NCBI RefSeq assembly: GCF_003386285.1 | Contig: NZ_QPNC01000031.1 | Location: 45,314-109,313, forward strand | DNA from: Nocardiopsis sp. FIRDI 009 | Lineage (GTDB): Bacteria > Actinomycetota > Actinomycetes > Streptosporangiales > Streptosporangiaceae | DNA length: 64,000 nucleotides | Direction of reading: 5' to 3' | Shown: piece after piece, positions 15,963-23,988 of the stretch | How positions within the stretch are numbered: the stretch's first letter is position 1 | Layout: each line of letters opens with the position of its first letter | Notes under the pieces: model-generated | Told to the model about the DNA's origin: nothing | Database searches by the model: none | Seen by the model: the letters and a program-made list of their open reading frames with translations, nothing else | Position numbers and translations under genes: made by a program

Positions 15963-16766
15963 TCAGTGGAACACCCGTCTCCCGCGCGGCCTCGTCCAGC
16001 CTCCGTTCCTGCGCATGGACCTCAGGTACAGCCTGCTCGGCAGCGCGCGGAGGGCGCGCGGCAGGCGCGGGTACACCGCGCGGGTCACCCGGACCAGACG
16101 GTCGAACCGCCGCTGCCGTGCCGGGGACCAGGGGATCTCGAAGTCCTCGCGCAGGTGTGGGGGGAGCAGTCCGCCCGCGAGGAACCGCTGGACGGACGTG
16201 ACCGGCCACCACAGCCGGTTGTCGGGCCGGAAGACCTGACGGGAGAGGCCCAGCGCCGTCTCCCCCACCTCCAGCCGCTCGACCGCCTCCGCCCAGTAGG
16301 CGTCGAAGTCCTCGGGGGTGGCGGGCCAGTCCTCCTCGGGCAGACCCAGGGCGGTGGCGAACACCGCCGCCTCGCGCAGGAAGACGGCGAACTCGTCCCC
16401 GTCGATCTCGCCGACGGTCATCTCGTACAGCCGCGTCCACGTGTGGAACAGCGTGGCGGCCACCCAGAGCAGGAGGTCGTGGTCGAGCGCCCGGTACCCG
16501 GGGCCGTTCACCCGGCGGTGCATGGCGCGGACGATCGCCTGGACGCGCGCCCGCTCCTCGTCGGTGCCGAGGGAGGTGCCGTACACGTAGTAGAGCGTGC
16601 CGCGCAGGCGGTCGAGCGGGCGCGAGGCGAAGTCGCTGTGGTCGTGCACGCCCTGGGCGACGCTCGGATGGGCGATCTGGAGCAGGATGGCGTACGCGGC
16701 GCCTCCGAGCAGACTGGCCTCGGAGTGGATCCGGCGCAGTGGTGACTCTTCGGACGATCGACCCAT
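15963..16766 (-). CDS. MpaB/DUF2236-family oxygenase
   Basis: A 267-residue protein of the DUF2236 family, related to the latex clearing protein Lcp and the fungal MpaB oxygenase. Family marks include LLGGAAYAILLQIAHPSVAQ (about 19-38), a HSDFASRPLDRLRGT segment, and a conserved helix with ATLFHTWTRLYE whose His probably contributes to the haem or metal site. Members are usually haem-binding dioxygenases of unknown substrate. ATG 16766 starts the conserved region; no strong ribosome-binding site is visible. It converges on the SARP regulator gene (31 bp apart). Soluble; no signal peptide seen. Confidence 0.8.
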   Translation of the reverse strand: MGRSSEESPLRRIHSEASLLGGAAYAILLQIAHPSVAQGVHDHSDFASRPLDRLRGTLYYVYGTSLGTDEERARVQAIVRAMHRRVNGPGYRALDHDLLLWVAATLFHTWTRLYEMTVGEIDGDEFAVFLREAAVFATALGLPEEDWPATPEDFDAYWAEAVERLEVGETALGLSRQVFRPDNRLWWPVTSVQRFLAGGLLPPHLREDFEIPWSPARQRRFDRLVRVTRAVYPRLPRALRALPSRLYLRSMRRNGGWTRPRGRRVFH

Positions 16767-17350
16767 GTCTGGATCGTAGGACAGTCACCGTTCCCGGTGG
16801 ATATGGCGCGCCCGTGCGTCCGACGCGGTCTCGGGTCCGAGCGCGGCGGGCGGGACGGGGACGGCCTCTGTGATCGGTACCTGACTTTACGGGACAGGAA
16901 AATATAACCCCGAAGACAGGTCTGGTCGGCGTGGCGTGTGCGCGGACCCCGCTTCCCCGGATTTCCGGGTGGACCACCGCGTCTATCTGTTAACTGTATT
17001 TCCAGTTGAGAATGGAAACGGTCGTCGTCGTGGCTCCAGTACCAGTGCCCACCGGTGGTCACGGGGGTTTTCACACTGGTACGGCCGTGCGTGTCCGCCC
17101 CGGTCGCGCGGGTGTGTTGACGGTCGGTAGGCCCCTCCCTACCGTCGTCCGAAGCGGGTGGAATGGATTTTTCGCGGAAACTCGAAAAACCACGACAAAG
17201 TAGTCAGATCCGTTCCGGAGAACATTCGACTCCGCGCACGGTGACCGCCCGCCCTGGGCTCGAAGGGCCCGGGTCATCCCGCTACGACCCCGGTGCTCCG
17301 CACCGCGCCAGACGCGTCCGGGGTCGTGACCCGTCACGAAGGGTTCGCAG
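16767..17350. other. Low-GC intergenic region upstream of the LPMO gene
   Basis: About 580 bp without a gene, with unusually A/T-rich patches (near 16890-16910 and 16985-17020). A TTTCCA/TGGAAA inverted repeat (16999-17018) and a GGTAGG/CCTACC pair near 17130-17150 are candidate operators. I could not find a DasR- or CebR-type consensus. A purine-rich run precedes the LPMO start weakly. Confidence 0.5.
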
Positions 17351-17878
17351 ATGAAGATTCGCGGCAGACTCCGCTCGCTCGCCGCCGTCGCGGCGGCGAC
17401 GGCCCTGGCCTTCACCCTGATGCCCGCGGGTGTGGCCAGCGCCCACGGCTACGTCTCCTCTCCCCCCAGCCGCCAGGCCCAGTGCGCCGCGGGTGTCGTG
17501 GAGTGCGGCGGCATCAAGTGGGAACCGCAGAGCGTCGAGGGCCCCAAGGGCCTCTACAGCTGTTCCGGCGGTAACGCCAGGTTCGCCGAGCTCGACGACG
17601 ACAACTACGGGTGGGACGTCACCCCGGTCAGCTCGACCCTGACCTTCACCTGGACGTTCACCGCCGCCCACGCCACGACCGACTGGGTGTACTACGTCGA
17701 CGGGCAGGAGGTCGCCAGATTCGGCTACGGGGGCCACCGCCCGCCGTGGACCGTGGCCCACACCGTCGACCTGAGCGCCTACAGCGGCCAGCACAAGATC
17801 CTCGCCGTGTGGAACATCGCCGACACCGCCAACGCCTTCTACTCCTGCGTGGACGTCAACGTCGGCGCCGCCGCCTGA
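17351..17878 (+). CDS. Secreted AA10 lytic polysaccharide monooxygenase, chitin type
   Basis: A 175-residue protein with a Sec signal peptide (1-31, ending ASA) whose cleavage exposes His32, the first copper ligand. The mature protein starts HGYVSSPPSRQAQC, the signature of chitin-active AA10 enzymes. H107 in AAHATTDW completes the histidine brace and F163 in ANAFYSC is the axial residue. The catalytic module stands alone, with no carbohydrate-binding module. AA10 enzymes oxidatively cleave crystalline chitin (or cellulose) with copper and oxygen or peroxide; C1 oxidation gives aldonic acid ends. Monocistronic, ended by a strong hairpin. It probably feeds the catabolic island 5 kb downstream. 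Confidence 0.93.
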   Translation: MKIRGRLRSLAAVAAATALAFTLMPAGVASAHGYVSSPPSRQAQCAAGVVECGGIKWEPQSVEGPKGLYSCSGGNARFAELDDDNYGWDVTPVSSTLTFTWTFTAAHATTDWVYYVDGQEVARFGYGGHRPPWTVAHTVDLSAYSGQHKILAVWNIADTANAFYSCVDVNVGAAA

Positions 17879-18008
17879 CCCCGCGGGGCCACCCCCACCG
17901 GTCCCCGGCCCGGCTCCCTCACCGGGCCGGGGCAACCGGACCCCGGCACCCCGCCCCGCGGGTGGTGCGGACACCCCCCGGCGCGTGGCGCCCCCACCAC
18001 CCGCGGCC

Positions 18009-18042
18009 CCAGGCCCGCCCCACCCCGCTTCGGCGGGCCTGG
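18009..18042 (+). terminator. Hairpin after the LPMO gene
   Basis: Eleven-base perfect GC-rich arms (CCAGGCCCGCC and complement) with a 12-nt loop, 130 bp after the LPMO stop and 40 bp before the next start. Confidence 0.65.
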
Positions 18043-18082
18043 TTCATGGCCCGGGAAGCCCCGTGATCCCTAGGTTCGGGGT

Positions 18083-19318
18083 ATGAGCACACGTGCGGCC
18101 GACGGCCCCTCCACACGGACCGGACCGGAGCGGCGGATCCTCGACCTCGACGCGCTGCGCGGCTTCGCGCTGCTGGGGATCCTCGTCGTCAACATCGGCT
18201 TCTTCGCCTCCGGCTACGCCTTCCACCAGGTGCACGACCCCGCCTTCGACTCACCGCTCGACCGGGGCGCGCACTGGTTGGTGACGATGTTCTTCGAGAT
18301 GAAGTTCTACCTGCTGTTCTCGTTCCTGTTCGGGTACAGCTTCACGCTCCAGCTCGACTCGGCCCGGCGGCGGGGCGTCGGCTTCGCCGGAAGGTTCCTG
18401 CGGCGGCTGGCGGGACTGTTCGTCATCGGCGCCCTGCACGCGGTGCTGCTGTTCCAGGGCGACATCCTCACCACCTACGCGGTCCTCGGGCTGGTCCTGC
18501 TCGCCCTGCACCGGATGCGGGCGCCCGCGGCCCTGGTCACGGCGGCGGTGCTGATCGGGCTCGTCGCGGTCATGATGCGCTGGGCCGGGATCAGCGGAGC
18601 GGCCCCCTTCGACGCGGAGGCCGCCCTGGCCGCGGGCGAGGCGACCACGGCCGCGCTGGCGGGAAGTCCGCTGACCGTCATCGGCGAACACCTGGCCAGC
18701 CTGCCGCGGATGGCGATCAACCTCGTGGGCGTCCAGGGACCGGTCGCGCTCTCCGCTTTCCTGGTGGGCCTGGCCGCGGGACGGCACCGGGTCCTGGCCG
18801 ACACGGGCGCCCACGACCACGCGCTGCGCCTGATCCAGTGGGTCGGCTTCCCGGCCGGCCTCGTCGGATCCCTGGTCCTGGCCGACCTGGGCGGCACCGC
18901 CGACCTCTACGGGCTCTCCCTGGCCCTGCTCACCGCCCCGTTCCTCACCGCCGCCTACGCCGCGACCCTGCTCCGCCTCTTCCACCGCGGCCGCGGTCGG
19001 CGGATCGCCGCCGCGCTCGCCCCCGCCGGACGGATGGCCCTGTCCAACTACCTCGGCCAGTCGCTGGTCTGCGCGCTGCTGTTCACCGGGCTCGGCCTCG
19101 GACTGGTGGGCCGGAGCGCCCCGCCGTTCGTCCTGCTGATCGCGGTCGCCCTCTTCGCCGCGCAGATGTGGCTGAGCGCGTGGTGGACGGCGAGGTACCG
19201 CTACGGCCCGGCCGAGTGGCTGCTGCGCGCCGTCACCAACCTGGAGGTTCCCGCCTGGCGTCGGAACGGCGGTCGGCCGGACCGGGTGGCCGCGGACCTC
19301 AGTGGCGCGCGCCGCTGA
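18083..19318 (+). CDS. DUF418 polytopic membrane protein
   Basis: A 411-residue protein with roughly ten membrane segments. The start ILDLDALRGFALLGILVVNI matches the YeiB/DUF418 N-terminus, and the C-terminal domain carries GRMALSNYLGQS and an RYRYGPAEWLLRAVT ending, both diagnostic of DUF418. Family members resemble acyltransferase-3 proteins and may move or modify lipids or surface sugars; no activity is certain. The ATG at 18083 follows TTCGGGGT. Its 3' end overlaps the convergent reductase gene by 20 bp. Confidence 0.88.
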   Translation: MSTRAADGPSTRTGPERRILDLDALRGFALLGILVVNIGFFASGYAFHQVHDPAFDSPLDRGAHWLVTMFFEMKFYLLFSFLFGYSFTLQLDSARRRGVGFAGRFLRRLAGLFVIGALHAVLLFQGDILTTYAVLGLVLLALHRMRAPAALVTAAVLIGLVAVMMRWAGISGAAPFDAEAALAAGEATTAALAGSPLTVIGEHLASLPRMAINLVGVQGPVALSAFLVGLAAGRHRVLADTGAHDHALRLIQWVGFPAGLVGSLVLADLGGTADLYGLSLALLTAPFLTAAYAATLLRLFHRGRGRRIAAALAPAGRMALSNYLGQSLVCALLFTGLGLGLVGRSAPPFVLLIAVALFAAQMWLSAWWTARYRYGPAEWLLRAVTNLEVPAWRRNGGRPDRVAADLSGARR

Positions 19319-20189
19319 GCAGGTCGATCACCCCCGTGCCGTCCTCCTCGGCGCCGCCCCGTGCCAGCCGGAGTTCCATCAGCCGCAGGTACGGGACGAT
19401 GAGTTCGGGGCTCACACCCTGCTCCTGCGCCGTCCGCAGCATGGTCGTGTTCGCCCTGACCTGCATGGCGAGACTGGAGACGACGTCGGTGGTGTAGTCG
19501 CCGCTCTCCAGGTGGTCCACGGTGTCGGGGATGGTCGTGGTCATGGCGACGAGCCACTCGGAGAGGAGGCCGGAGAAGGACCCCAGGTCCACGTCCGCGT
19601 CGCGGACCAGCGCGAGGCCGTGGGAGACACCGGCGAACAGGCCGTTCATCGCGCTGAGCAGGGCGACGTCGTGGAGGGCGGCCATCCCGGCGTCCTGGCC
19701 GACGAACCTGGTCGCGAGTGGGACGGACAGGGTGCGCTCATGGCGGTCGAAGGCGTCGCGGGAGCCGCTGTAGAACACGTAGCCGCCCGCCTCGGGGACG
19801 CCGACCATGGTCGGCACCGCCATGATCCCGCCGTCGACGAACCGGGCGCCGCGGCGGCCCGCCCACTCCGCGCGGGTGCGGGCCTCGTCAGGGGTGTTGG
19901 TGGTGAGGTTGACCAGGTCCTTCCCGGTCAGGTCGGCGTCGGCGAGCGAGGCGCCGACGGAGGCGTCGTCCGACAGGACGGTGACCACCAGGTCGCTCGC
20001 GGCGACGGCCTCGGCGGCCGTGGCGGCGGCGTCTGCCCCCTCCTTCGCGAGGGGGTCGGCCTTGGCGGGGGTGCGGTTCCAGACGGTCACCGGGTGTCCG
20101 GCGGCGAGCCAGGAGCGGGCGAGGGCGTTCCCCATGTCGCCGACGCCGAGCAGGCAGACACGGGGCTTTTCGATGGTGTGTTCGGTCAT
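19299..20189 (-). CDS. NAD(P)-dependent reductase, imine reductase/HIBADH family
   Basis: A 296-residue protein. The Rossmann motif VCLLGVGDMGNALARSWLAA (about 11-30) and NRTPAK (38-43) match beta-hydroxyacid dehydrogenases with NADP preference. The C-terminal helical domain with ALHDVALLSAMNGLFAG resembles actinomycete imine reductases. The catalytic Lys of hydroxyisobutyrate dehydrogenases is absent from the expected helix (residue region KxxxN), as in imine reductases. AGGAG precedes ATG 20189 by 10 nt. It is divergent from an HxlR regulator over a palindrome, so it is probably repressed by that regulator until a stress or substrate signal. Confidence 0.8.
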   Translation of the reverse strand: MTEHTIEKPRVCLLGVGDMGNALARSWLAAGHPVTVWNRTPAKADPLAKEGADAAATAAEAVAASDLVVTVLSDDASVGASLADADLTGKDLVNLTTNTPDEARTRAEWAGRRGARFVDGGIMAVPTMVGVPEAGGYVFYSGSRDAFDRHERTLSVPLATRFVGQDAGMAALHDVALLSAMNGLFAGVSHGLALVRDADVDLGSFSGLLSEWLVAMTTTIPDTVDHLESGDYTTDVVSSLAMQVRANTTMLRTAQEQGVSPELIVPYLRLMELRLARGGAEEDGTGVIDLLSGARH

Positions 20190-20223
20190 GTGGACTAGGC
20201 TCCTGCCAGGTCTCGGGGCCCAC

Positions 20224-20235
20224 AAGTACGTACTT
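20224..20235. promoter_or_regulatory. Palindromic operator between reductase and HxlR genes
   Basis: A perfect 12-bp palindrome, AAGTACGTACTT, within a wider imperfect CCCAC/GTGGG frame. It lies 35-50 bp from both start codons in the 96-bp divergent region, the usual place for an HxlR operator. Confidence 0.65.
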
Positions 20236-20285
20236 CGAAGTGGGTGCGCACCCCGGGGTAAGCGTGCAGGTGGAGGAGGGGGAGT

Positions 20286-20624
20286 ATGCGTGCGATGCGC
20301 AGGCCCGGCGCCTACAGCTGTGGCCTCGACGCCGCGCTGGACGTGATCGGCGGGAAGTGGAAGGTCGTCATCATCTGGGCCCTGGCGGAGCGGCCGCGCC
20401 GGTTCGGGGAGCTGCGCCGTCTGGTGGAGGGGGTCACCGAGAAGGTGCTCGCCGCCCACCTGCGCGAGCTGGAGGAGGACGGAATCGTCCACCGGGAGGA
20501 CTTCGGCGAGATCCCGCCGCGTGTGGAGTACTCGCTGACCCCGGTGGGGCGGTCCCTCAACGCGGTCCTGGAACCGCTCGCGGACTGGGGGGACGAACAC
20601 GTTCGCGGCGTCCTTCCCCACTGA
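20286..20624 (+). CDS. HxlR-family transcriptional regulator
   Basis: A 112-residue winged-helix regulator with all HxlR marks: CGLDAALDVIGGKWKVVIIW (about 12-31), RRFGELRRLVEGVTEKVLAA (38-57) and PPRVEYSLTPVGRSL (77-91). The single early cysteine (C12) is the residue that senses electrophiles or oxidants in many HxlR/MarR-like members. It is divergently arranged with an NADP-dependent reductase. HxlR proteins of this kind typically derepress a detoxifying reductase. The GGAGGGGGAGT site is 5 nt from the ATG. The next gene on the same strand starts 150 bp away and is unrelated. Confidence 0.92.
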   Translation: MRAMRRPGAYSCGLDAALDVIGGKWKVVIIWALAERPRRFGELRRLVEGVTEKVLAAHLRELEEDGIVHREDFGEIPPRVEYSLTPVGRSLNAVLEPLADWGDEHVRGVLPH

Positions 20625-20774
20625 GCGGACGCGGCCGGTCGGACGGTGGCCGGGGCGGCCCGGCGACGCCGGCCGGTATACACCATTCCGGGGGTATGGC
20701 GTGTCTTCGGCGGCCGCGCCATGGGAACATACGTGGCGTCAGGCGTCGACTCTCCCCCGGACGGACCCTCGCTC

Positions 20775-21692
20775 ATGGGACAGCCCCCTCAACCGCCCCA
20801 ACCGGGCCCACCGCCCCACCACGGTCCTTCGGGGCAGCCCCCCTTCCTGGGGAGTCCCGGGCAGCAGCCCCCGCACCAGCCCGGCCAGCCCGGATGGATC
20901 CCCCAGGCGGGTCAGCCCGGTCAGCCGGGGCAGCCTCCCTTCCCGGGGGGTCCGGGGAGACCCCGCCCTCCGCACGGGCACCCCGCACCGCAGGGCGGCC
21001 CCGGCCTTCCGGGACAGCTGGCGCCGCCGCAGCCCGCACGTCCGCCCCGCAGAGCCCTGACGGTGACCGCCGCGGCCCTCGTGACCCTGGTCGTCGCGGG
21101 CAGCCTCACCTGGACCGTGGTCCACTCCTTCTCCCCCTTCGGCTCCGTGGGCGTGAACCCCGCCCGGGGCCTGCCCGACGATCCGTGCGCGGTCGTCGGC
21201 GAGGAGGTCCTGGACGATCTCGACGCGGAACCCTCCTACTGGGACGTGAGTGAGTACGCCACCGGGTGCGGTTGGCGGACCTTGCTGAACGGCGAGGAGG
21301 AGGTGCCCCTGCACGTCGGCCACTCCGTGCCGCTGGCGGGTCCGGACGCCGAGCTGGTCGAGGAGATGACCGGCGAGGACGTCCCCAGGGACGCCGAGGA
21401 GCTGTACGAGGACGAGGTCGAGTCCGCCGGAGAGTTCGGTTACGAGAGCGAGGGGTCGACGGAGGTCGTCGACACCGAGGAGAAGGACCTCGACCTCGGG
21501 GACGAGAGCGCGCTCGTCCTGGCGGACATCGACTACGGGTACGGCCCCCCTCCCACCCAGCGGGTCACCGTCCTCGTCCGGGAGGGCGACGTCGTGGGCA
21601 CGATCCGGGTGTCCCTGGCCAGCAGCGACGACCTCGACGCCGACGGCGCCGAGGAGCTGCTCGCCGACGTGGTCGCCGACGTGTTCGGCTGA
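20775..21692 (+). CDS. Proline/glycine-rich membrane-anchored protein A
   Basis: About 305 residues from ATG 20775; an earlier in-frame ATG (20721) adds 18 residues but has no ribosome-binding site either. A cytoplasmic Pro/Gly/Gln-rich segment (about 1-90, with PPQPPQPGPPP and GQPGQPGQPPFPGG) leads into one transmembrane helix (ALTVTAAALVTLVVAGSLTW) and an acidic extracellular domain. Two cysteines near its start (DDPCAVV and ATGCGW) match the disulfide of DUF3558-like domains. The next gene has the same architecture, so they form a paralogous pair. Function unknown; a cell-surface sensor or binding role is possible. Confidence 0.65.
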   Translation: MGQPPQPPQPGPPPHHGPSGQPPFLGSPGQQPPHQPGQPGWIPQAGQPGQPGQPPFPGGPGRPRPPHGHPAPQGGPGLPGQLAPPQPARPPRRALTVTAAALVTLVVAGSLTWTVVHSFSPFGSVGVNPARGLPDDPCAVVGEEVLDDLDAEPSYWDVSEYATGCGWRTLLNGEEEVPLHVGHSVPLAGPDAELVEEMTGEDVPRDAEELYEDEVESAGEFGYESEGSTEVVDTEEKDLDLGDESALVLADIDYGYGPPPTQRVTVLVREGDVVGTIRVSLASSDDLDADGAEELLADVVADVFG

Positions 21693-21760
21693 CCGGCCCT
21701 CCGTCACCCGCGTGGGGCTCCGCCCCCCGAACGACGCCCCAACGACAGGAGACCCCCGCC

Positions 21761-22480
21761 ATGCAGCAAGGCCCCGCACCGTACCCCGCTCCCGCGCCCC
21801 CGCCTGCGGGGAGGGGCGGCACCGGGCGCATCGTGGGGATCACCGTGGCGGTGACCCTCGCGGCCTATGCCGTGGTGGCCGGGGCCGCGGGAGCGGTGTT
21901 TGCCCTGGGCGGGTCGGGCGCGGCCGCACCGGAGCCGGGGTTCGACGAGCTGCCCGGGGAACCGTGCGCCGCGGCGACGCGGTCGCAACTGGGCGCCGTC
22001 TCCGCCGCGCTGCCGAGGAAGGGGTACTACGAGGGCAGCGTCTCGTGTGACTGGGTCGCCGAGTTCTCGGACGGCACCAGGGGGCGTCTGGAGGTCACCT
22101 TCAGGCTGCCCCTCTCGGAGGGGGACTACGAGCCCGTCGCGGACGAGGGGGAGGCGGAGCGGTACTACGCCGGCGAGGCGCGGGAGCTGCTCGTCGAGCC
22201 CGGATCGGGGGACGGGTGGCGGGAGGTCGTCGATTCCGACGAGATCGACGACCTCGGTGACGAGGCGCTGGTCTCGCACCACGTCGGGGGAGGCGAGGGG
22301 GAGCGGCGCAGCGAGGCCAGGGTGCTGGTGCGCGTGGGAACCGTCCTCATCGAGGTCACGGCGGGCGAGACCTACGACGACGGCACCGGTGAGGCCGACT
22401 TCACCGATGACGAGGAGCTCCTCGTCGCCATCGCCGAGCGCGCGGTCGGCGTGCTGGAGGAGAGGGAGGCGTCGGAGTGA
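21761..22480 (+). CDS. Proline-rich membrane-anchored protein B
   Basis: A 239-residue protein with a short Pro/Ala-rich cytoplasmic part (1-20), one transmembrane helix (about 24-49) and an acidic extracellular domain containing EPCAAATRSQL and VSCDWVAEF, the same two-cysteine arrangement as the preceding gene. AGGAGA lies 9 nt before ATG 21761. The gene follows protein A by 68 bp and is likely in the same operon. DUF3558-like lipoprotein domains have a similar Cys pattern, but no lipobox is present. Function unknown. Confidence 0.7.
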   Translation: MQQGPAPYPAPAPPPAGRGGTGRIVGITVAVTLAAYAVVAGAAGAVFALGGSGAAAPEPGFDELPGEPCAAATRSQLGAVSAALPRKGYYEGSVSCDWVAEFSDGTRGRLEVTFRLPLSEGDYEPVADEGEAERYYAGEARELLVEPGSGDGWREVVDSDEIDDLGDEALVSHHVGGGEGERRSEARVLVRVGTVLIEVTAGETYDDGTGEADFTDDEELLVAIAERAVGVLEEREASE

Positions 22481-22562
22481 CCCTCCGACGCACCCGGCGG
22501 CGTCGGTGCGCGGACCGGCCGCGCGGCGGTGGACCGCGGCGGGCGCCTCCGTCGGAGCACGC

Positions 22563-23222
22563 CTACCGTGACAGGGTGCTGACCAGCTCGGCCAGGCCGC
22601 CGCGCGCGGCCAGCGACCGGCCCACACCCACCCCGAGGGCGCCCGCGCGTACGTACTCGGGCGCGCTCGCCGCGTCCACGCCCCCGGTGGCCACCACGCG
22701 CAGCTCCGGGAACGGCCCGCGCAGGGCCGAGACCCAGCCCGGCCCCAGCAGGTCGGCGGGGAACGCCTTGACCGCGGTGACCCCGAGCCGCACCGCCTGA
22801 CCGACCTCGGTCGGCGTGGCCACGCCCGGCAGGAACGGAACCCCCAGACGGACGGCCTCGGCGACGGTGTCGGCGTCCAGTCCCGGCGCCACGCCGAACC
22901 CCGCGCCCGCGTCGACCGCGCGGCGGAGCCGGTCGGGGGTGGTGAGGGTCCCGGCGCCGACGTCGAACCGGCCCTCGGCGGCCCGGACGACCGCCTCCAG
23001 GGCGGGCGGCCCCGACTCGCTCTCCAGTGTGACCTCGACCAGCCGCACACCGACCCGCCAGGCCTCCCGCGCGGCGGCGACCGCGTCGTCGGGGGAGGCG
23101 CCCCGCAGGATCAGCATCAGGGGGACGGGGGACAGGCCGTCGGCGAAGTAGTCGGCCCAGCCGGTGGTCGGGCGTTCCGGTTCCCCGCTGTCGTCGGGGG
23201 AGGCGGTGGACGTGCTGGTCAT
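22563..23222 (-). CDS. eda: KDPG / 4-hydroxy-2-oxoglutarate aldolase
   Basis: A 219-residue class I aldolase. R40 in LILRG, E63 in VEVTLES and the Schiff-base Lys152 in VKAFPAD are in the expected positions of the KDPG aldolase barrel, with the GVATPTEV segment between. The enzyme splits 2-keto-3-deoxy-6-phosphogluconate into pyruvate and glyceraldehyde 3-phosphate. Its ATG overlaps the iclR stop (ATGA), so it is translationally coupled at the end of a leftward kinase-iclR-aldolase operon. About 20 extra N-terminal residues precede the barrel. It supplies the last step of the proposed sugar-acid pathway. Confidence 0.92.
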   Translation of the reverse strand: MTSTSTASPDDSGEPERPTTGWADYFADGLSPVPLMLILRGASPDDAVAAAREAWRVGVRLVEVTLESESGPPALEAVVRAAEGRFDVGAGTLTTPDRLRRAVDAGAGFGVAPGLDADTVAEAVRLGVPFLPGVATPTEVGQAVRLGVTAVKAFPADLLGPGWVSALRGPFPELRVVATGGVDAASAPEYVRAGALGVGVGRSLAARGGLAELVSTLSR

Positions 23223-23965
23223 GGCTGACTCCAACCCAGTTCCTCGCTGATGTCGCGTGCGGTGGCGGTGAGGTCCGCGGTGAGGGCGAGCAGGCCCGGC
23301 CGGTCGAGGACCATGCTGGGCGCCGAGATCGAGATCGCCGCCGTCACCCTCCCGGAGGCGTCGAGGACGGGCGCGGCGACGCAGTGGATGAACTCCTCGT
23401 GCTCGAAGTCGTCGAGCGCCCACCCGCGCCCGGCGGTCAGGGCGAGCTCCTCGTCCAGCGCCGCCCGGTCCGTGCGGGTGTTGGGCGTGCACCGGGCGAA
23501 CGGCGGGTCGCCGAGCAGGGTGTCGCGTTCGCGCTCGGGGAGGTGGGCGAGGATCGCCTTGCCGATCCCGGTGGCGTGCAGCGGGGCGAGCGCGCCGATG
23601 TGGGAGTACATCCGTACGGCGTGGCGTGACTCCACCTTGTCCAGGTACACCACGCGGTCGCCCTCCAGCGCGCCCAGGTGGATGGTCTGACCGCAGGCGG
23701 CGCCCAGCTCCCGGAGGTGCCGGGCGGCCAGGCCGCGTACGTCGAAGCCCTCCAACGCGGCGGCGGCGAGGGTGGCCATGCGGGGTCCCAGCTGGTACCT
23801 GCCGTCCTCGGTGCGGCGCACGAACCGCTGCTCCTCCAGGGTGCGCAGCAGCCGGAGCGAGGTCGTGCGGTGCACGTCCAGGCGGCGGCCGAGGTCGCTG
23901 ATGGTGGTCGGTCCGTCGGCCAGCTCCACCAGGATGCGCATGGCGCGTTCGACGCTGTTGGACAC
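23219..23965 (-). CDS. IclR-family transcriptional regulator
   Basis: A 248-residue regulator: N-terminal winged helix (SVERAMRILVELADGPTTIS, then LDVHRTTSLRLLRTLEEQRF) and a C-terminal ligand-binding domain (HLGALEGDRVVYLDKVES, LHATGIGKAILAHL, GWALDDFEHEEFIHCVAAPV). The family includes KdgR-type regulators of 2-keto-3-deoxygluconate metabolism, and this one sits between a KDG kinase and a KDPG aldolase. GTG 23965 has GGGGAGGAC 6-8 nt upstream. The likely target is the inverted repeat in the divergent promoter at 25104-25124, which would control both halves of the island. Confidence 0.93.
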   Translation of the reverse strand: MSNSVERAMRILVELADGPTTISDLGRRLDVHRTTSLRLLRTLEEQRFVRRTEDGRYQLGPRMATLAAAALEGFDVRGLAARHLRELGAACGQTIHLGALEGDRVVYLDKVESRHAVRMYSHIGALAPLHATGIGKAILAHLPERERDTLLGDPPFARCTPNTRTDRAALDEELALTAGRGWALDDFEHEEFIHCVAAPVLDASGRVTAAISISAPSMVLDRPGLLALTADLTATARDISEELGWSQP

Positions 23966-23988
23966 CTCTGGTCCTCCCCCTCGGTTCG

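Noticed and set aside
16985..17160. DasR or CebR operator upstream of the LPMO gene
   Set aside because: No match to the known chitin or cellulose regulator consensus was found; only short unrelated inverted repeats.
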